Shown piece by piece: positions 39,644-48,484 of a stretch of DNA of 48,841 nt. The notes beneath the pieces were generated by a model that was given only the letters and a program-made list of their open reading frames with translations, did no database searches and was not told where the DNA came from. A program made the translations under genes and the position numbers. Numbering within the stretch: the stretch's first letter is position 1; every line of letters starts with the position of its first letter. The stretch covers positions 1-48,841 of the forward strand of contig UQFO01000016.1 in assembly GCA_900540275.1 (NCBI GenBank), in the 5' to 3' direction. The stretch is from an uncultured Oscillospiraceae bacterium. GTDB lineage: Bacteria > Bacillota > Clostridia > Oscillospirales > Acutalibacteraceae.

Positions 39644-41797
39644 CTAAATAAAATCTATAATTTTTGCAATATATTTCTGAATTATCAACACGTCATTCAG
39701 CGTTATTTTTCCATTTTCGTCCGTATCGGCAGCTTTCAACTGCTCCTTTGTTAAATCTATCACTTTAGAAAGATGCTTCTGGACCATTAAAACGTCGGCT
39801 ATAGATATTGTCCCTTCTCCGTCAATATCCCCGTGAGGGGTTTCAAAAAAGAAGCCGTTGTCTATCGCATATCTTTCAGCTTCTGAATCTTGATACCCAT
39901 ATATTGTCAGCACAGTCATGGAAGGGACGCTCAAATAACCAAATGCCCGGTCTCCGATTTCCTTAACTTGCCTGGGAATTTTCACCTTCCCGAGCTGATC
40001 GCAGAATAGAAAAGCTTCTGAGCCTACGGTTACAACATTTTTCGGTATCTCAAGGGTTTTCAGCGTGGTGCAGTACGCAAAGGCACGTACCGATATTGTT
40101 TCCAGGCTATCGGGAAGGCGTAAATTTTTTAATCCCGTACAGCTAAAAAAGGCCTCCTCCCCTATTATCTTTATTCCTTTTTCAAACACAACCTGCTGCA
40201 GCCCCGTACAGTATGAAAATGCACACTCCCCTATTTCCAACGTCTTTGACGGAATTTTGATTTTTTCCAGCATGGAGCAGAATTGAAAAGCATTCTCCTC
40301 AATACAAGTCAAATCCTCAGGCAAATTAACCGTCCGCAGTTTTATACAGGAAACAAACGCATTTCTTCCAATTGTTTTAATGCGCCCGGAAATCTCAATT
40401 TCCTCCAGGTTATAACAGCCATAGAAACAAAACGGCATTATCTGCTCAATATCCCCTAGAATTGAAACTTTTTTAAACCCGCTGTTTTGAAATGCGTTTG
40501 ACATTTGTGAAACTCCCGCCGGAATAATGATTTCCCCTGCGCCAGTACAGCTCTCGAACGCCATGGCCTGGATAGATGTAACACTGTCAGGAATTGTTAT
40601 TCCGGAAACTGTTTTCCCCTGAAAAACGCTCTGGCCGATGGTTTTAACGTTATCCGGTATTTCCACATTTCCGCCGGAGCCGCGGTACTGATAAAGAATG
40701 CCATCGCCCAAAATTACAAATTCTTCGCTCTCGTTTTGTAGCCAAGGAGTATTGGAAAAAGCGCTTATGTCGATAAACTGTACACTGTCCGGAACACGGA
40801 CTGTCCTTAGCCCGCTGCCAGAAAATGCCTCGTAGCCGATGGTTAGCAGTCCTTCAGGCAGAGTAACCTCTGACAGGTATGTACATCCTTTAAACGCGGA
40901 ATTTTCGATTTTTGTAACACCGGAGGGTATGTTGACCTCTAAAAGCGTAGTACAGCCGAGAAAAAGCTGGCTGTTCACCTCTTTCATGTTCTCCGGCAGC
41001 ACAGCTTTTTTAAGGCCTGTACAGCCAGAAAATACCGACTTGCCAAGCGTTGCTATACTGCCGGGCAGTGTAACGGTACGTATCAGCTTACAATTTGAAA
41101 ACGCCTCTTCTCCTATTTCAGTTACATTCTGGGGAATTGTCATAATTTTAAGCTTTTGACAGTTATTAAACGCCTGGGCGCCTATTTTTTTAAGACTTTC
41201 CGGAAGTATTACCTCTTCTAACGAAGCGGCCCCTTCAAATGCCCTGCGGCCTATTTCTTCTACTCCTTCCGGCATTTCGACCTTTTTCACCACGCTTCCG
41301 GCAAAAGCGCCCTCTGAAACCCTTTTTACATTTTCTGGAAGCGATATCTCCGTTTGATTCCCCTGGTAATACAGCAGCAGGCCGTCACCCAAAATAACAA
41401 AATCTCCGCTGTATCGGTACCATGGGGTATTCATGAAAGCGTACGTTCCAATTTCAACCACACTGTCCGGAACAGTCAGCTTTTTTAAACCGCTGCCGTT
41501 TAACACATATGAGCCGATTTTGGTCACTGACGGGGGGATTATTACGGTTTCAATATTTTTTTGTTCAAAAAAAGCAAAGTCTGAAATTTCAACTACTTTC
41601 CTGCCATTAATTTCAGAAGGAATAATCAATTCGCTTCGATTGTCTTTACATCCTGTTACCGCTACCGTGTTGCTGTTCAAAACCGCATATTCCAGCCAAG
41701 ACCCGTCTTCCTCGGCGGAAACGGACACAATTGTCGGAACCACCAGCAGCAGGGACAGCAACATCACAGCGCTTTTAAATAATATTTTTCTTTTCAT
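39644..41797 (-). CDS. Secreted BspA-type leucine-rich repeat protein with C-terminal dockerin
   Basis: A 717-residue exported protein. A signal peptide (about 1-28, ending SVSA) precedes some 25 LRR_5 (BspA-like) repeats of about 22-23 residues with the pattern IxIPxxVxxIGxxAFxxCxxL, running from about residue 60 to 640. Two short insertions (FVILGDGLLLYYQG and FVILGDGILYQYRG) interrupt the array at similar places, as if a block had been duplicated. The end (656-717) is a type I dockerin: two calcium loops (DIDGEGTISIAD, DTDENGKITLND), each followed by a helix with KH/KYI. It probably docks on a cohesin scaffold and binds a surface or substrate. AAGGGG precedes the ATG. Adjacent to a dockerin-bearing amylase. 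Confidence 0.92.
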   Translation of the reverse strand: MKRKILFKSAVMLLSLLLVVPTIVSVSAEEDGSWLEYAVLNSNTVAVTGCKDNRSELIIPSEINGRKVVEISDFAFFEQKNIETVIIPPSVTKIGSYVLNGSGLKKLTVPDSVVEIGTYAFMNTPWYRYSGDFVILGDGLLLYYQGNQTEISLPENVKRVSEGAFAGSVVKKVEMPEGVEEIGRRAFEGAASLEEVILPESLKKIGAQAFNNCQKLKIMTIPQNVTEIGEEAFSNCKLIRTVTLPGSIATLGKSVFSGCTGLKKAVLPENMKEVNSQLFLGCTTLLEVNIPSGVTKIENSAFKGCTYLSEVTLPEGLLTIGYEAFSGSGLRTVRVPDSVQFIDISAFSNTPWLQNESEEFVILGDGILYQYRGSGGNVEIPDNVKTIGQSVFQGKTVSGITIPDSVTSIQAMAFESCTGAGEIIIPAGVSQMSNAFQNSGFKKVSILGDIEQIMPFCFYGCYNLEEIEISGRIKTIGRNAFVSCIKLRTVNLPEDLTCIEENAFQFCSMLEKIKIPSKTLEIGECAFSYCTGLQQVVFEKGIKIIGEEAFFSCTGLKNLRLPDSLETISVRAFAYCTTLKTLEIPKNVVTVGSEAFLFCDQLGKVKIPRQVKEIGDRAFGYLSVPSMTVLTIYGYQDSEAERYAIDNGFFFETPHGDIDGEGTISIADVLMVQKHLSKVIDLTKEQLKAADTDENGKITLNDVLIIQKYIAKIIDFI

Positions 41798-41837
41798 TCC
41801 AGCACCCCTTATTTCAAATTATTAATATTATACTGCT

Positions 41838-41878
41838 TAAAAAACAGCGGCTTTCCTTTTGTGAAGAAAAGCCACTGT
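41838..41878 (-). terminator. Terminator of the dockerin amylase gene
   Basis: On the minus strand, ACAGTGGCTTTT pairs with AAAGCCGCTGT around a loop (41844-41878, one mismatch) followed by TTTTTTAA. It lies just after the amylase stop. A TATAAT (41832-41827) directly beyond could start the LRR gene but lacks a good -35. Confidence 0.75.
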
Positions 41879-41899
41879 ATTTCTTGCCGCCGATGCCCT

Positions 41900-44101
41900 C
41901 TAAGCCCGCTGGAACCCGTCGATGATATGCGCAATATACTTTTGTATCTCCAATACGTCGCTTAACTCCAGCTTTCCGCTGAAATTGACGTCGCCGGCGG
42001 TAATCTGCTCCTCACTGAGGACAAGAATCCCGGCGAGATGCTTCTGTATCTCCAGCACGTCCTGAAGATTGATGTTCCCGTCCCCGGTTACGTCGCCAAG
42101 CTTCCTTTCAGGAGGTGTATCGCCGCTGACATACTGCTTATAATCCTCCCAGACGCCGTCGTGGCAGTACATCCAAGTATCCGGCTCTATATCGAGGCCT
42201 GCCTCGTTGTGCCCCGGATACTGCACCGAGCCGTCGTTTCCGTTAAACATGACCTTACAGCCGCCAAAGCCTTCGGGGAGCTCATAGGCAAACATGCCGC
42301 TGCCCAAATCCTGCATAGGCACGCCCGGCCATTTTGTGATATCGCCCTGCGCGCCGCCGCCATAGGCGTAAATTTTTACATCCTCCCAGCCCTGCGCGTT
42401 GTCAAAATAGGCGACCGTCTTTCCCTCCAGCACCGGATAGGAAAGCTTTTTATATGTATAGCGCTCTTCTATCGAGCCGAACTCGTTCTTCGCGCCGACT
42501 GTAACCGTGACCGAATCGCCCTCGTTCATGTTTTCGCCAAGCAAAACGACCGCGCTTTTTGTAAACGGCACCTTTTCCCCGCCGTCAAGCTGGTAATAAG
42601 CCTCATCCGCGGCGAGCACATTAATCGAAAGCGCAAGCGTCCCGCGGAACGAGCCGCTTTCCTTTGAAACCGCCATATAAGGAGGCAGCTCCGTTTTTTC
42701 GTTTGTCAGGACGACAACACGCCCACCGGCTACCGTACCGGTAAGCCTGCCGGCCTGTACGGTAAACTCATCGTTCGTCACCTTGTCGTAATAAACGCCG
42801 TCGGCAAGCTTTGTTTTCGTGTCTACCTCAAGCGGTTCGCTGTCCGCGCTCACAATGACGGCGCCGCGGTTGCCGCGTTCAATCATAACGGCCTTTGTAT
42901 TGCCGTTTGGATTCGACAGCGTTTCATCAAGCCCGGCCATCGTATTGCGGAAGCTGTTGACCGCGGCCACCTCCGGGTCCTTGTACAGGTCACTGCCGGC
43001 CGCGCCGATGAGGTTGTCGCCCCACTGGTCGGAGGTGCTGCTGCCCTTCGGACGGCTGAAGAACAGCGGCGTGCCGCCGCTGCGCGCGGTAATAATAGCC
43101 CAGCCCAGCTTGACCTGCTGCTCGTTGAGCTCTCTCCACGAGCCGTCGCCGCAGTAATTGTCGTGCGATTCCACCCAGGTAACAAGCTTATCCTCCGAGG
43201 CGGAGTTGCTGTAGCTGCTGATGGAGTTTGCATTTAAATCGCCATTGCGGATTGCATTGCGGATTGTGCCGCCGTATTCGGAGGCGGTAACATGCATATA
43301 TTTTTGGTAATTGCCGCAGTCCGCGCTGCCAAGGATTTCGCCGTACTGGAACCGCGACCCATTATCGAGCACAACAGGCCAGAAATCGCTTGCAAACGAA
43401 GGGTCGTCCTCCGGGATTTCTATATGCTTTGCCGCGTCGTAGCGGAAGCCATCCGCCCCGGCTGCCACACACTGCTTGAGATAATTTAAAATAAGCTGCT
43501 GGATATTCGGGTTCTGCGTGTTTAAATCAATAAGCCCCAGCAGGCTGTTCTGCGTAACGTCTTTACGGTCACCATAATTGGAAATTCCGCCGCCGTTATG
43601 GAACGCGCCGCCCTCCATGTTTTTGATATAGCTTTTAATTGAGCCGGTGGACGAAGTCATATGGTTTGCGACCACATCGACAATAATCTTAATCCCGTAT
43701 TTGTGCGCTTCATCGCACAGCTCCTTGAATTCCTGCTCTGTGCCAAGCTGGTAATTGCCGATTTTATAGTCGGTCGGCTGGTAATGGTAGTACCATTTGC
43801 CATTGCCCATCAGCTGCATCCCGCCGTTGTCGCCGACAAGGCATTCGTTGATTGGGGAGGTTTGTACTGCGGAAAAGCCCGCTTTCGCTATATTTTCCAG
43901 GTTTTCCCTGATAGTTTGGAACGACCAGCACCATGCGTGCAGTATTGCGCCGTCCTCAACCTTTTCTGTTAGGCCATAGCCGTCTGGCGCCGCGCCTTTC
44001 TGTGCTTGGAGCGGCTGCGCACCAACAGCGCAGGAAAATGCCGTCAGCAAAAGCAGCGCAGATAAAACGGCGCTTATGAACCTGTTTCTGGATTTTTTCA
44101 C
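41900..44101 (-). CDS. Secreted GH13 alpha-amylase with starch-binding module and dockerin
   Basis: A 733-residue extracellular starch-degrading enzyme. After the signal peptide (about 1-28) the GH13 barrel begins at AILHAWCWSF. Catalytic motifs are DVVANH (142-147), nucleophile D222 (GFRYDAAKH), acid/base E255 (YGEILG) and H313-D314 (VESHDN). A beta-rich C-terminal amylase domain follows. Residues about 560-640 (VAYFDNAQGWEDVKIYAYGG, then WPGVPMQDLGSGMFAYEL) look like a CBM26-type starch-binding module. Residues 669-733 are a type I dockerin (DVTGDGNINLQD, DVNFSGKLELSD). Start GTG at 44101 follows AAAGGAGGAATCCCG. It implies attachment to a cohesin scaffold, none of which is in the window. 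Confidence 0.94.
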   Translation of the reverse strand: MKKSRNRFISAVLSALLLLTAFSCAVGAQPLQAQKGAAPDGYGLTEKVEDGAILHAWCWSFQTIRENLENIAKAGFSAVQTSPINECLVGDNGGMQLMGNGKWYYHYQPTDYKIGNYQLGTEQEFKELCDEAHKYGIKIIVDVVANHMTSSTGSIKSYIKNMEGGAFHNGGGISNYGDRKDVTQNSLLGLIDLNTQNPNIQQLILNYLKQCVAAGADGFRYDAAKHIEIPEDDPSFASDFWPVVLDNGSRFQYGEILGSADCGNYQKYMHVTASEYGGTIRNAIRNGDLNANSISSYSNSASEDKLVTWVESHDNYCGDGSWRELNEQQVKLGWAIITARSGGTPLFFSRPKGSSTSDQWGDNLIGAAGSDLYKDPEVAAVNSFRNTMAGLDETLSNPNGNTKAVMIERGNRGAVIVSADSEPLEVDTKTKLADGVYYDKVTNDEFTVQAGRLTGTVAGGRVVVLTNEKTELPPYMAVSKESGSFRGTLALSINVLAADEAYYQLDGGEKVPFTKSAVVLLGENMNEGDSVTVTVGAKNEFGSIEERYTYKKLSYPVLEGKTVAYFDNAQGWEDVKIYAYGGGAQGDITKWPGVPMQDLGSGMFAYELPEGFGGCKVMFNGNDGSVQYPGHNEAGLDIEPDTWMYCHDGVWEDYKQYVSGDTPPERKLGDVTGDGNINLQDVLEIQKHLAGILVLSEEQITAGDVNFSGKLELSDVLEIQKYIAHIIDGFQRA

Positions 44102-44173
44102 CGGGATTCCTCCTTTGAATTTTAAAGAATTAGAATGTATATCGCGCGAGTGTTTTTCATATTACTCAATATC

Positions 44174-44202
44174 AGTATATCGGAAGGGAAAGTTCATTAC
44201 AA
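44174..44202 (-). promoter_or_regulatory. Promoter of the dockerin amylase gene
   Basis: Minus-strand TTGTAA (44202-44197), 17-base spacer, TATACT (44179-44174), about 73 bases before the GTG start. No cre-like site was noticed. Confidence 0.7.
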
Positions 44203-44286
44203 TCTATTCTTCAACGGTAACTTGTACAAACTTTCCCGTAAAAAAACAGGTAATACGACTAAAAACATATTTTTATGGCTGTTTTT

Positions 44287-44315
44287 TTGCATTTTTGTCC
44301 ATATCCTGATATGAT
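44287..44315 (+). promoter_or_regulatory. Promoter of mntP
   Basis: TTGCAT (44287-44292), 17-base spacer, TATGAT (44310-44315). The transcript would start near 44322, leaving only about 20 bases of leader, too short for a yybP-ykoY manganese riboswitch. Confidence 0.65.
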
Positions 44316-44342
44316 TGAAGCTGCGTTCATTTTTTAAAAGGG

Positions 44343-44918
44343 GTGTTCGTTATCGGCATTGTCGAACTGTTTTTTATCGCGCTCGGCCTTTCCATGGACG
44401 CATTCGCGGTGGCGCTTTGCAAAGGGCTCAATATGCGCGTATACAATAGGAAATACTCATTTTTGATTGCCGCCTTCTTTGGCGGCTTCCAGGCGCTGAT
44501 GCCCCTGGTTGGCTGGCTTTTGGGCACGCAGTTTGCACGCTATATCAGGGACTTCGACCATTGGGTCGCATTCGCTCTTCTTGCCTTCATCGGCGGCAAA
44601 ATGGTCTATGAATCCTTTAAAAAGGAAGACTGCTGCGGAAAAAAGAAAGAATCTTTTGACCTGAAAGAGCTATTGATGCTGTCGGTCGCTACAAGTATAG
44701 ACGCGCTCGCGGCAGGCGTTACGTTTGCCTTCCTCAGTGTCAATATTTTCGGCGCTGTTTTACTCATTGGCGCCGTGACCTTTATTCTTTCCGCGTCGGG
44801 CGTCGCCATTGGCAACAGGTTCGGCATCCGCTATAAAAATAAAGCGGAGCTCGCAGGCGGCCTTGCGCTTATCTTTATGGGAATCAAAATACTGCTTGAG
44901 CACCTTGATGTGCTATGA
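44343..44918 (+). CDS. mntP: Manganese efflux pump MntP
   Basis: A small exporter of excess Mn2+. The 191-residue protein has six predicted helices in two related halves: FFIALGLSMDAFAVALCKGL and LMLSVATSIDALAAGVTFAFL. The paired MDAFAV / IDALAAG motifs carry the conserved membrane Asp residues. GGFQALMPLVGWLLG and LALIFMGIKILLEHL match the family well. The start is unclear. GTG at 44343 overlaps the only Shine-Dalgarno-like sequence (AAAAGGGG); an unusual ATC or ATT codon a few residues on would be better spaced. The stop is followed at once by a strong bidirectional terminator. Confidence 0.9.
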   Translation: MFVIGIVELFFIALGLSMDAFAVALCKGLNMRVYNRKYSFLIAAFFGGFQALMPLVGWLLGTQFARYIRDFDHWVAFALLAFIGGKMVYESFKKEDCCGKKKESFDLKELLMLSVATSIDALAAGVTFAFLSVNIFGAVLLIGAVTFILSASGVAIGNRFGIRYKNKAELAGGLALIFMGIKILLEHLDVL

Positions 44919-44922
44919 CTTA

Positions 44923-44965
44923 AAAAGGAAACGGCGCTCCGAATTTTCGGAGCGCCGTTTCCTTT
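44923..44965. terminator. Bidirectional terminator between convergent genes
   Basis: AAAAGGAAACGGCGCTCCGAA pairs with its exact complement (arms of about 20 bases) with A and T runs outside. It serves mntP on the plus strand and the Na/Pi cotransporter on the minus strand. Confidence 0.92.
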
Positions 44966-44980
44966 TGATATAAGGACGGT

Positions 44981-46729
44981 TCAGGGTAATACGTATTTCT
45001 TTTTGTACGCCTCATATTCCCCTTCATATTCCTGTGAATGGCTTTCCTTTAAATCATGCAGGTATTCATGCGTTTCCAGGCTGTCCATGCTTATCTGAAT
45101 CAAGCAGACGGCAATATTGGAGCAGTGGTCTGACACCCTTTCGTAATTGGTCAGAAGGTCGGAAAGCACAAAGCCAAGCTCTATGGTGCATGAGCCGTTT
45201 TGCAGGCGTTTTACATGCCTGCGCTTTAATTTATCGCGCAGCCCGTCTATCACCTGCTCCAGCGGCTCCACCTGCTTTGCAAGCGCTATATCCTTTTGGT
45301 CGAACGCATCCATCGTAATATTCAGGATTTCGGTAAGCGCGCCCGTCAGGACACGAAGCTCCCGCTTTGCTTCATCGGAAAACGATATTTTCTTTTCATG
45401 CATTTCCTTTGCCGCGTCCACCAGGTTGACCGCATGGTCGGCGATACGTTCAAAATCGCCGATGCAGTGCAGCAGGCGCGCTACCTCGTTGCTGTCCCGC
45501 CTGCCTAAGCTTTTGCGGCTGATTTTTACAAGATACGTGCCGAGCACATCCTCGTAGGCGTCTATTTTTTCCTCGCCTTGCAGGATTTGTTCCGCGAGCT
45601 TCTCATCATACTTATCTACAAGCGTAACCGCGCTTAAGAACATCTCCCTGGAAAGGTGCGCCATCTTAATCGCCATATTATCGCTCTGCTCTACCGCGAG
45701 AGCCGGCGTACCGAGAAAACGTTCGTCGAGGAACGGCGTGTCGTCCTGTGTGTCCTTGTCGCGCACCGTAAGGCAGGCAAGCTTTCCAAGGAACTTGGAG
45801 AACGGAAGCAGCAGTGCCGTTGCCAGTAGATTGAATGCCGTATGGATAATCGCAATATCGGCCGGCGTCACCACGTCTTTGACAAATTCAAAATGCAGCA
45901 GCGCGTTTAGCCCATAAAATGCCGCAAGAATTATAACCGTACCGATGATATTGAAATAAAGGTGTACAAACGCGGCACGTTTTGCGTTCTTCTTTGCGCC
46001 AATGCAGGAAATCATTGCGGTCACGCAGGTACCGATATTCTGCCCCATAATAATTGGGATAGCGGTCGCATAGGAAATGCTGCCCGTCGCGGACAAAGCC
46101 TGCAAAATACCGACCGAAGCGGATGAGCTCTGAATAACGGCTGTAAGGAGCGCGCCTGCCAGAACACCCAATATCGGGTTGGAGAACATGGTGAGGATAT
46201 TGGTGAATTCCGGAACGTCGGCCAAGGGCTTGACTGCCCCGCTCATCATGTCCATACCGAACATCAGCACGGCAAACCCAATCAAAATTGTTCCGACATC
46301 CTTCTTTTTTCCGTGTTTTGCAAACATTAAAAGCGCAATTCCGATGAAAGCGAGTATTGGTGCAAAACCGGACGGCTTTAGAAGGTTCAGTACAAAGCTG
46401 TCGCCCTCGATTCCCGTCAGGCTCAGGAGCCACGCGGTAATCGTCGTGCCGACGTTCGCTCCCATAATGATACCGATTGCCTGGGCAAGCCGCATAATAC
46501 CCGAGTTTACAAAGCCGACAACCATTACGGTGGTGGCGGACGAGCTTTGGATAACGGCCGTCACACCAGCGCCGAGCAAAAAGCCCTTAAACGTATTGTC
46601 GGTCATTTTTTCGAGCGTCCGCTCGAGCCTGCCGCCCGAGAGCCTTTCCAGGCCGCCGCCCATTGTGTTCATTCCGAACAAAAACAGGGCCAGCCCGCCC
46701 AGCAGTGTAAGCACTGAAAAAATATCCAT
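44981..46729 (-). CDS. Na/Pi cotransporter family protein with PhoU-like domain
   Basis: A sodium-dependent phosphate transporter of the NptA/YjbB type. The 582-residue protein has two inverted membrane repeats, each with the QSSSA phosphate/sodium motif (QSSSATT 61-67 and QSSSASV 200-206). Matching GANVGTTITAW and GQNIGTCVTAM segments follow the repeats. From about residue 350 a cytoplasmic helical PhoU-like domain follows (MAHLSREMFLSAVTLVDKY, RLLHCIGDFERIADHAVNL, NYERVSDHCSNIAVCL) that probably gates uptake. The ATG at 46729 follows AAAGGAAG; the 26 codons upstream are not family sequence. It is monocistronic. In some bacteria such proteins work mainly in phosphate export, so direction is not certain. 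Confidence 0.93.
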   Translation of the reverse strand: MDIFSVLTLLGGLALFLFGMNTMGGGLERLSGGRLERTLEKMTDNTFKGFLLGAGVTAVIQSSSATTVMVVGFVNSGIMRLAQAIGIIMGANVGTTITAWLLSLTGIEGDSFVLNLLKPSGFAPILAFIGIALLMFAKHGKKKDVGTILIGFAVLMFGMDMMSGAVKPLADVPEFTNILTMFSNPILGVLAGALLTAVIQSSSASVGILQALSATGSISYATAIPIIMGQNIGTCVTAMISCIGAKKNAKRAAFVHLYFNIIGTVIILAAFYGLNALLHFEFVKDVVTPADIAIIHTAFNLLATALLLPFSKFLGKLACLTVRDKDTQDDTPFLDERFLGTPALAVEQSDNMAIKMAHLSREMFLSAVTLVDKYDEKLAEQILQGEEKIDAYEDVLGTYLVKISRKSLGRRDSNEVARLLHCIGDFERIADHAVNLVDAAKEMHEKKISFSDEAKRELRVLTGALTEILNITMDAFDQKDIALAKQVEPLEQVIDGLRDKLKRRHVKRLQNGSCTIELGFVLSDLLTNYERVSDHCSNIAVCLIQISMDSLETHEYLHDLKESHSQEYEGEYEAYKKKYVLP

Positions 46730-46940
46730 GTAGACTTCCTTTCCTTCCACACTGCGCAATTCTACGCGCCGCATTCTGCGTACAAGACAAAGAAAAGCAA
46801 AAAACACCGCAATTCTCTATTTTAAGTGTATCATAGATGACGCAGGTAAAATTCCGGTCTTCCTTTTGTAAAATCTGTGTAAAGAAAACGCTCTTTTTTA
46901 TTCTTCTCAAGAATTCCCTGTAAATTCTCCGTAAAATAAT

Positions 46941-46970
46941 TTGAAAAGCCCGCTCTTTTTTTGTTAATAT
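46941..46970 (+). promoter_or_regulatory. Promoter of the sigma factor gene
   Basis: TTGAAA (46941-46946), 18-base spacer, TAATAT (46965-46970). It lies in a 333-base divergent intergenic region (46730-47062) that is AT-rich and otherwise shows only a CCCGCT/AGCGGG partial dyad across this promoter. I could not place the promoter of the Na/Pi gene. Confidence 0.5.
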
Positions 46971-47062
46971 GAAAGCGGGAACGAGAAAAATGTAAAATTT
47001 TATTATTTTTGCCACTTTTTTGCCGAATGAATGGTTTTCTCTAAGAAGGGGGTAGGTAAGCG

Positions 47063-47554
47063 GTGGAATTGTTTTGTGCTGGCAATTCTATGGATGATAT
47101 CATAGAAAAATATTCCGACATGGTATTACGGCTTGCCCTGAACCAGACCCGGAACAAGGCAAACGCAGACGATATTTATCAGGAAGTTTTTCTGCGGCTG
47201 ATTAAAAATGCAGATAAGATAAAAAACGAAGACCATCTCAAAGCATGGCTGATACGTGTCACAATCAATTGTTCGCGCACCATGCTCAGCAGTTATTGGA
47301 ATAAACATATTGTATCATTAAGAGAGGCGGCCTCGCTCGAAGCATATCCTTTTGAGGAGGATTTTGTATACAACGCGGTGTTGAAGCTTCCAAAAAAATA
47401 CAGGACAGCGGTACACCTGTACTATTTTGAGGGCTATTCCGTCAGGGAAACCGCCCAAATCATGCGGCAAAGCGAGTCTGCGACGAAAACGCAGCTCAAA
47501 AGGGCGAGGGACCGCCTCAGGCCTCTCTTGGAAAAGGAGGGATTGCATGTTTGA
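47063..47554 (+). CDS. ECF-type RNA polymerase sigma factor
   Basis: A 163-residue sigma-70 family protein with only regions 2 and 4. Region 2 covers about 10-75 (DIIEKYSDMVLRLALNQT, NADDIYQEVFLRLIKNADKI, HLKAWLIRVTINCSRTML). Region 4 covers about 105-155 (LPKKYRTAVHLYYFEGYSVRETAQIM, then SATKTQLKRARDRLRPLLE, whose helix-turn-helix binds the -35). The GTG at 47063 is preceded by GGGGGTAGGT; the next ATG (47090) would lose little, so the start is moderately sure. Its stop overlaps by 8 bases the start of a membrane protein gene that is probably its anti-sigma partner. The regulon is unknown. Confidence 0.92.
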   Translation: MELFCAGNSMDDIIEKYSDMVLRLALNQTRNKANADDIYQEVFLRLIKNADKIKNEDHLKAWLIRVTINCSRTMLSSYWNKHIVSLREAASLEAYPFEEDFVYNAVLKLPKKYRTAVHLYYFEGYSVRETAQIMRQSESATKTQLKRARDRLRPLLEKEGLHV

Positions 47555-48245
47555 GAAACATTACCGGAAGGCAAACAACGCAATCAGCGCCTCAAGAGAA
47601 CAAAAGGAAAATTTGATAAAAATAATCCATTTCGGTGAAAAAAGAACCGTTTGGGGCCTTCCCCGCAGAGCCGTATATACTACGGCAGCCTGCCTGGTTA
47701 TTGTATTAATCGCAGCCTTTCTTATTCCTCAAATTCCAAAGCAGCCGCTTCCGACAGGCCCTCAAAAGCCAATTGGAGGCACATCGCAGCAGGAGACAGA
47801 GCCCGAAAGCTATCCGGATTTCCCAATCGGCGCAACCGACCCTACAGAGCCGTCCCAGGGCGGGCAGGCGCCTGTACCCAAACCCGACCCCGGCAGAGTG
47901 GAAACCTCCTCTGAAGGAACGTATGCGCCCTCCAATGCAGGCGGGGCCTTTGAACAGCCGACGAACTCAGGCGTTGAACCGCCAACCCCAAACCCCGAGC
48001 CGCAGCCTACCGGGCCGCAGCCTTCCACCGACCCGCCGCAGCCACCCCCAACAAATCCCAGACCGGACCCCGAACCAACCGATCCATGGGACCCCCCGAC
48101 CCTGCCTACGTCTCCCGGAACGGATTGTCCAACCGATTCCCCGCCGCCTACAGACCCGACAGAACCAAGCATGCCTACCGATCCGACCGTTCCGACTGAA
48201 CCGGATACCGAGGCGGCAGCCTGCCCAACCGAGCTGCCCGTATAA
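47547..48245 (+). CDS. Membrane protein with proline/threonine-rich extracellular tail, probable anti-sigma partner
   Basis: A 232-residue single-pass protein. The short cytoplasmic N-terminus (1-41, with KANNAISASREQKENLIKII) could bind the sigma factor. One membrane helix follows (about 42-62, AVYTTAACLVIVLIAAFLI), then about 165 residues outside made almost wholly of Pro, Thr, Glu, Asp and Ser in short PTDP/PTEP-like repeats, ending in TELPV with no globular sensor. The ATG at 47547 has GGAGGG six bases upstream and overlaps the sigma gene by 8 bases. The rod-like tail could span the cell wall and sense tension or damage. I find no zinc-binding anti-sigma motif, so the role rests on gene order. 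Confidence 0.75.
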   Translation: MFEKHYRKANNAISASREQKENLIKIIHFGEKRTVWGLPRRAVYTTAACLVIVLIAAFLIPQIPKQPLPTGPQKPIGGTSQQETEPESYPDFPIGATDPTEPSQGGQAPVPKPDPGRVETSSEGTYAPSNAGGAFEQPTNSGVEPPTPNPEPQPTGPQPSTDPPQPPPTNPRPDPEPTDPWDPPTLPTSPGTDCPTDSPPPTDPTEPSMPTDPTVPTEPDTEAAACPTELPV

Positions 48246-48325
48246 AAAACGGCAGGACGCGTTAAACGTGCAGGCCAAACAAAAAATAGTAAAGCCGTTT
48301 TATCTTCCTGCATGCATCCAGGGAA

Positions 48326-48358
48326 GGGGCGCGTGCAATAGGTACACGCCCCCTTTTT
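48326..48358 (+). terminator. Terminator of the sigma/anti-sigma operon
   Basis: GGGGCGCGT pairs with ACACGCCCC (one mismatch), followed by CTTTTTC. Confidence 0.82.
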
Positions 48359-48431
48359 CATAAATTTTGTTATCCTCGGATATTTTGGAATCATCACGGT
48401 GCATCATATTTACACACCATTGGGAATTTTA

Positions 48432-48460
48432 TTGACAACTGGGCCGCCTTTTGCTATAAT
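48432..48460 (+). promoter_or_regulatory. Promoter of the tRNA with anticodon CAU
   Basis: Full consensus TTGACA (48432-48437), 17-base spacer, TATAAT (48455-48460), 24 bases before the tRNA. Confidence 0.88.
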
Positions 48461-48484
48461 GTTTTGGCATTCTTTATATAGCGG

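Noticed and set aside
44220..44342. yybP-ykoY manganese riboswitch before mntP
   Set aside because: The promoter leaves only about 20 bases of leader and the conserved riboswitch core was not seen.
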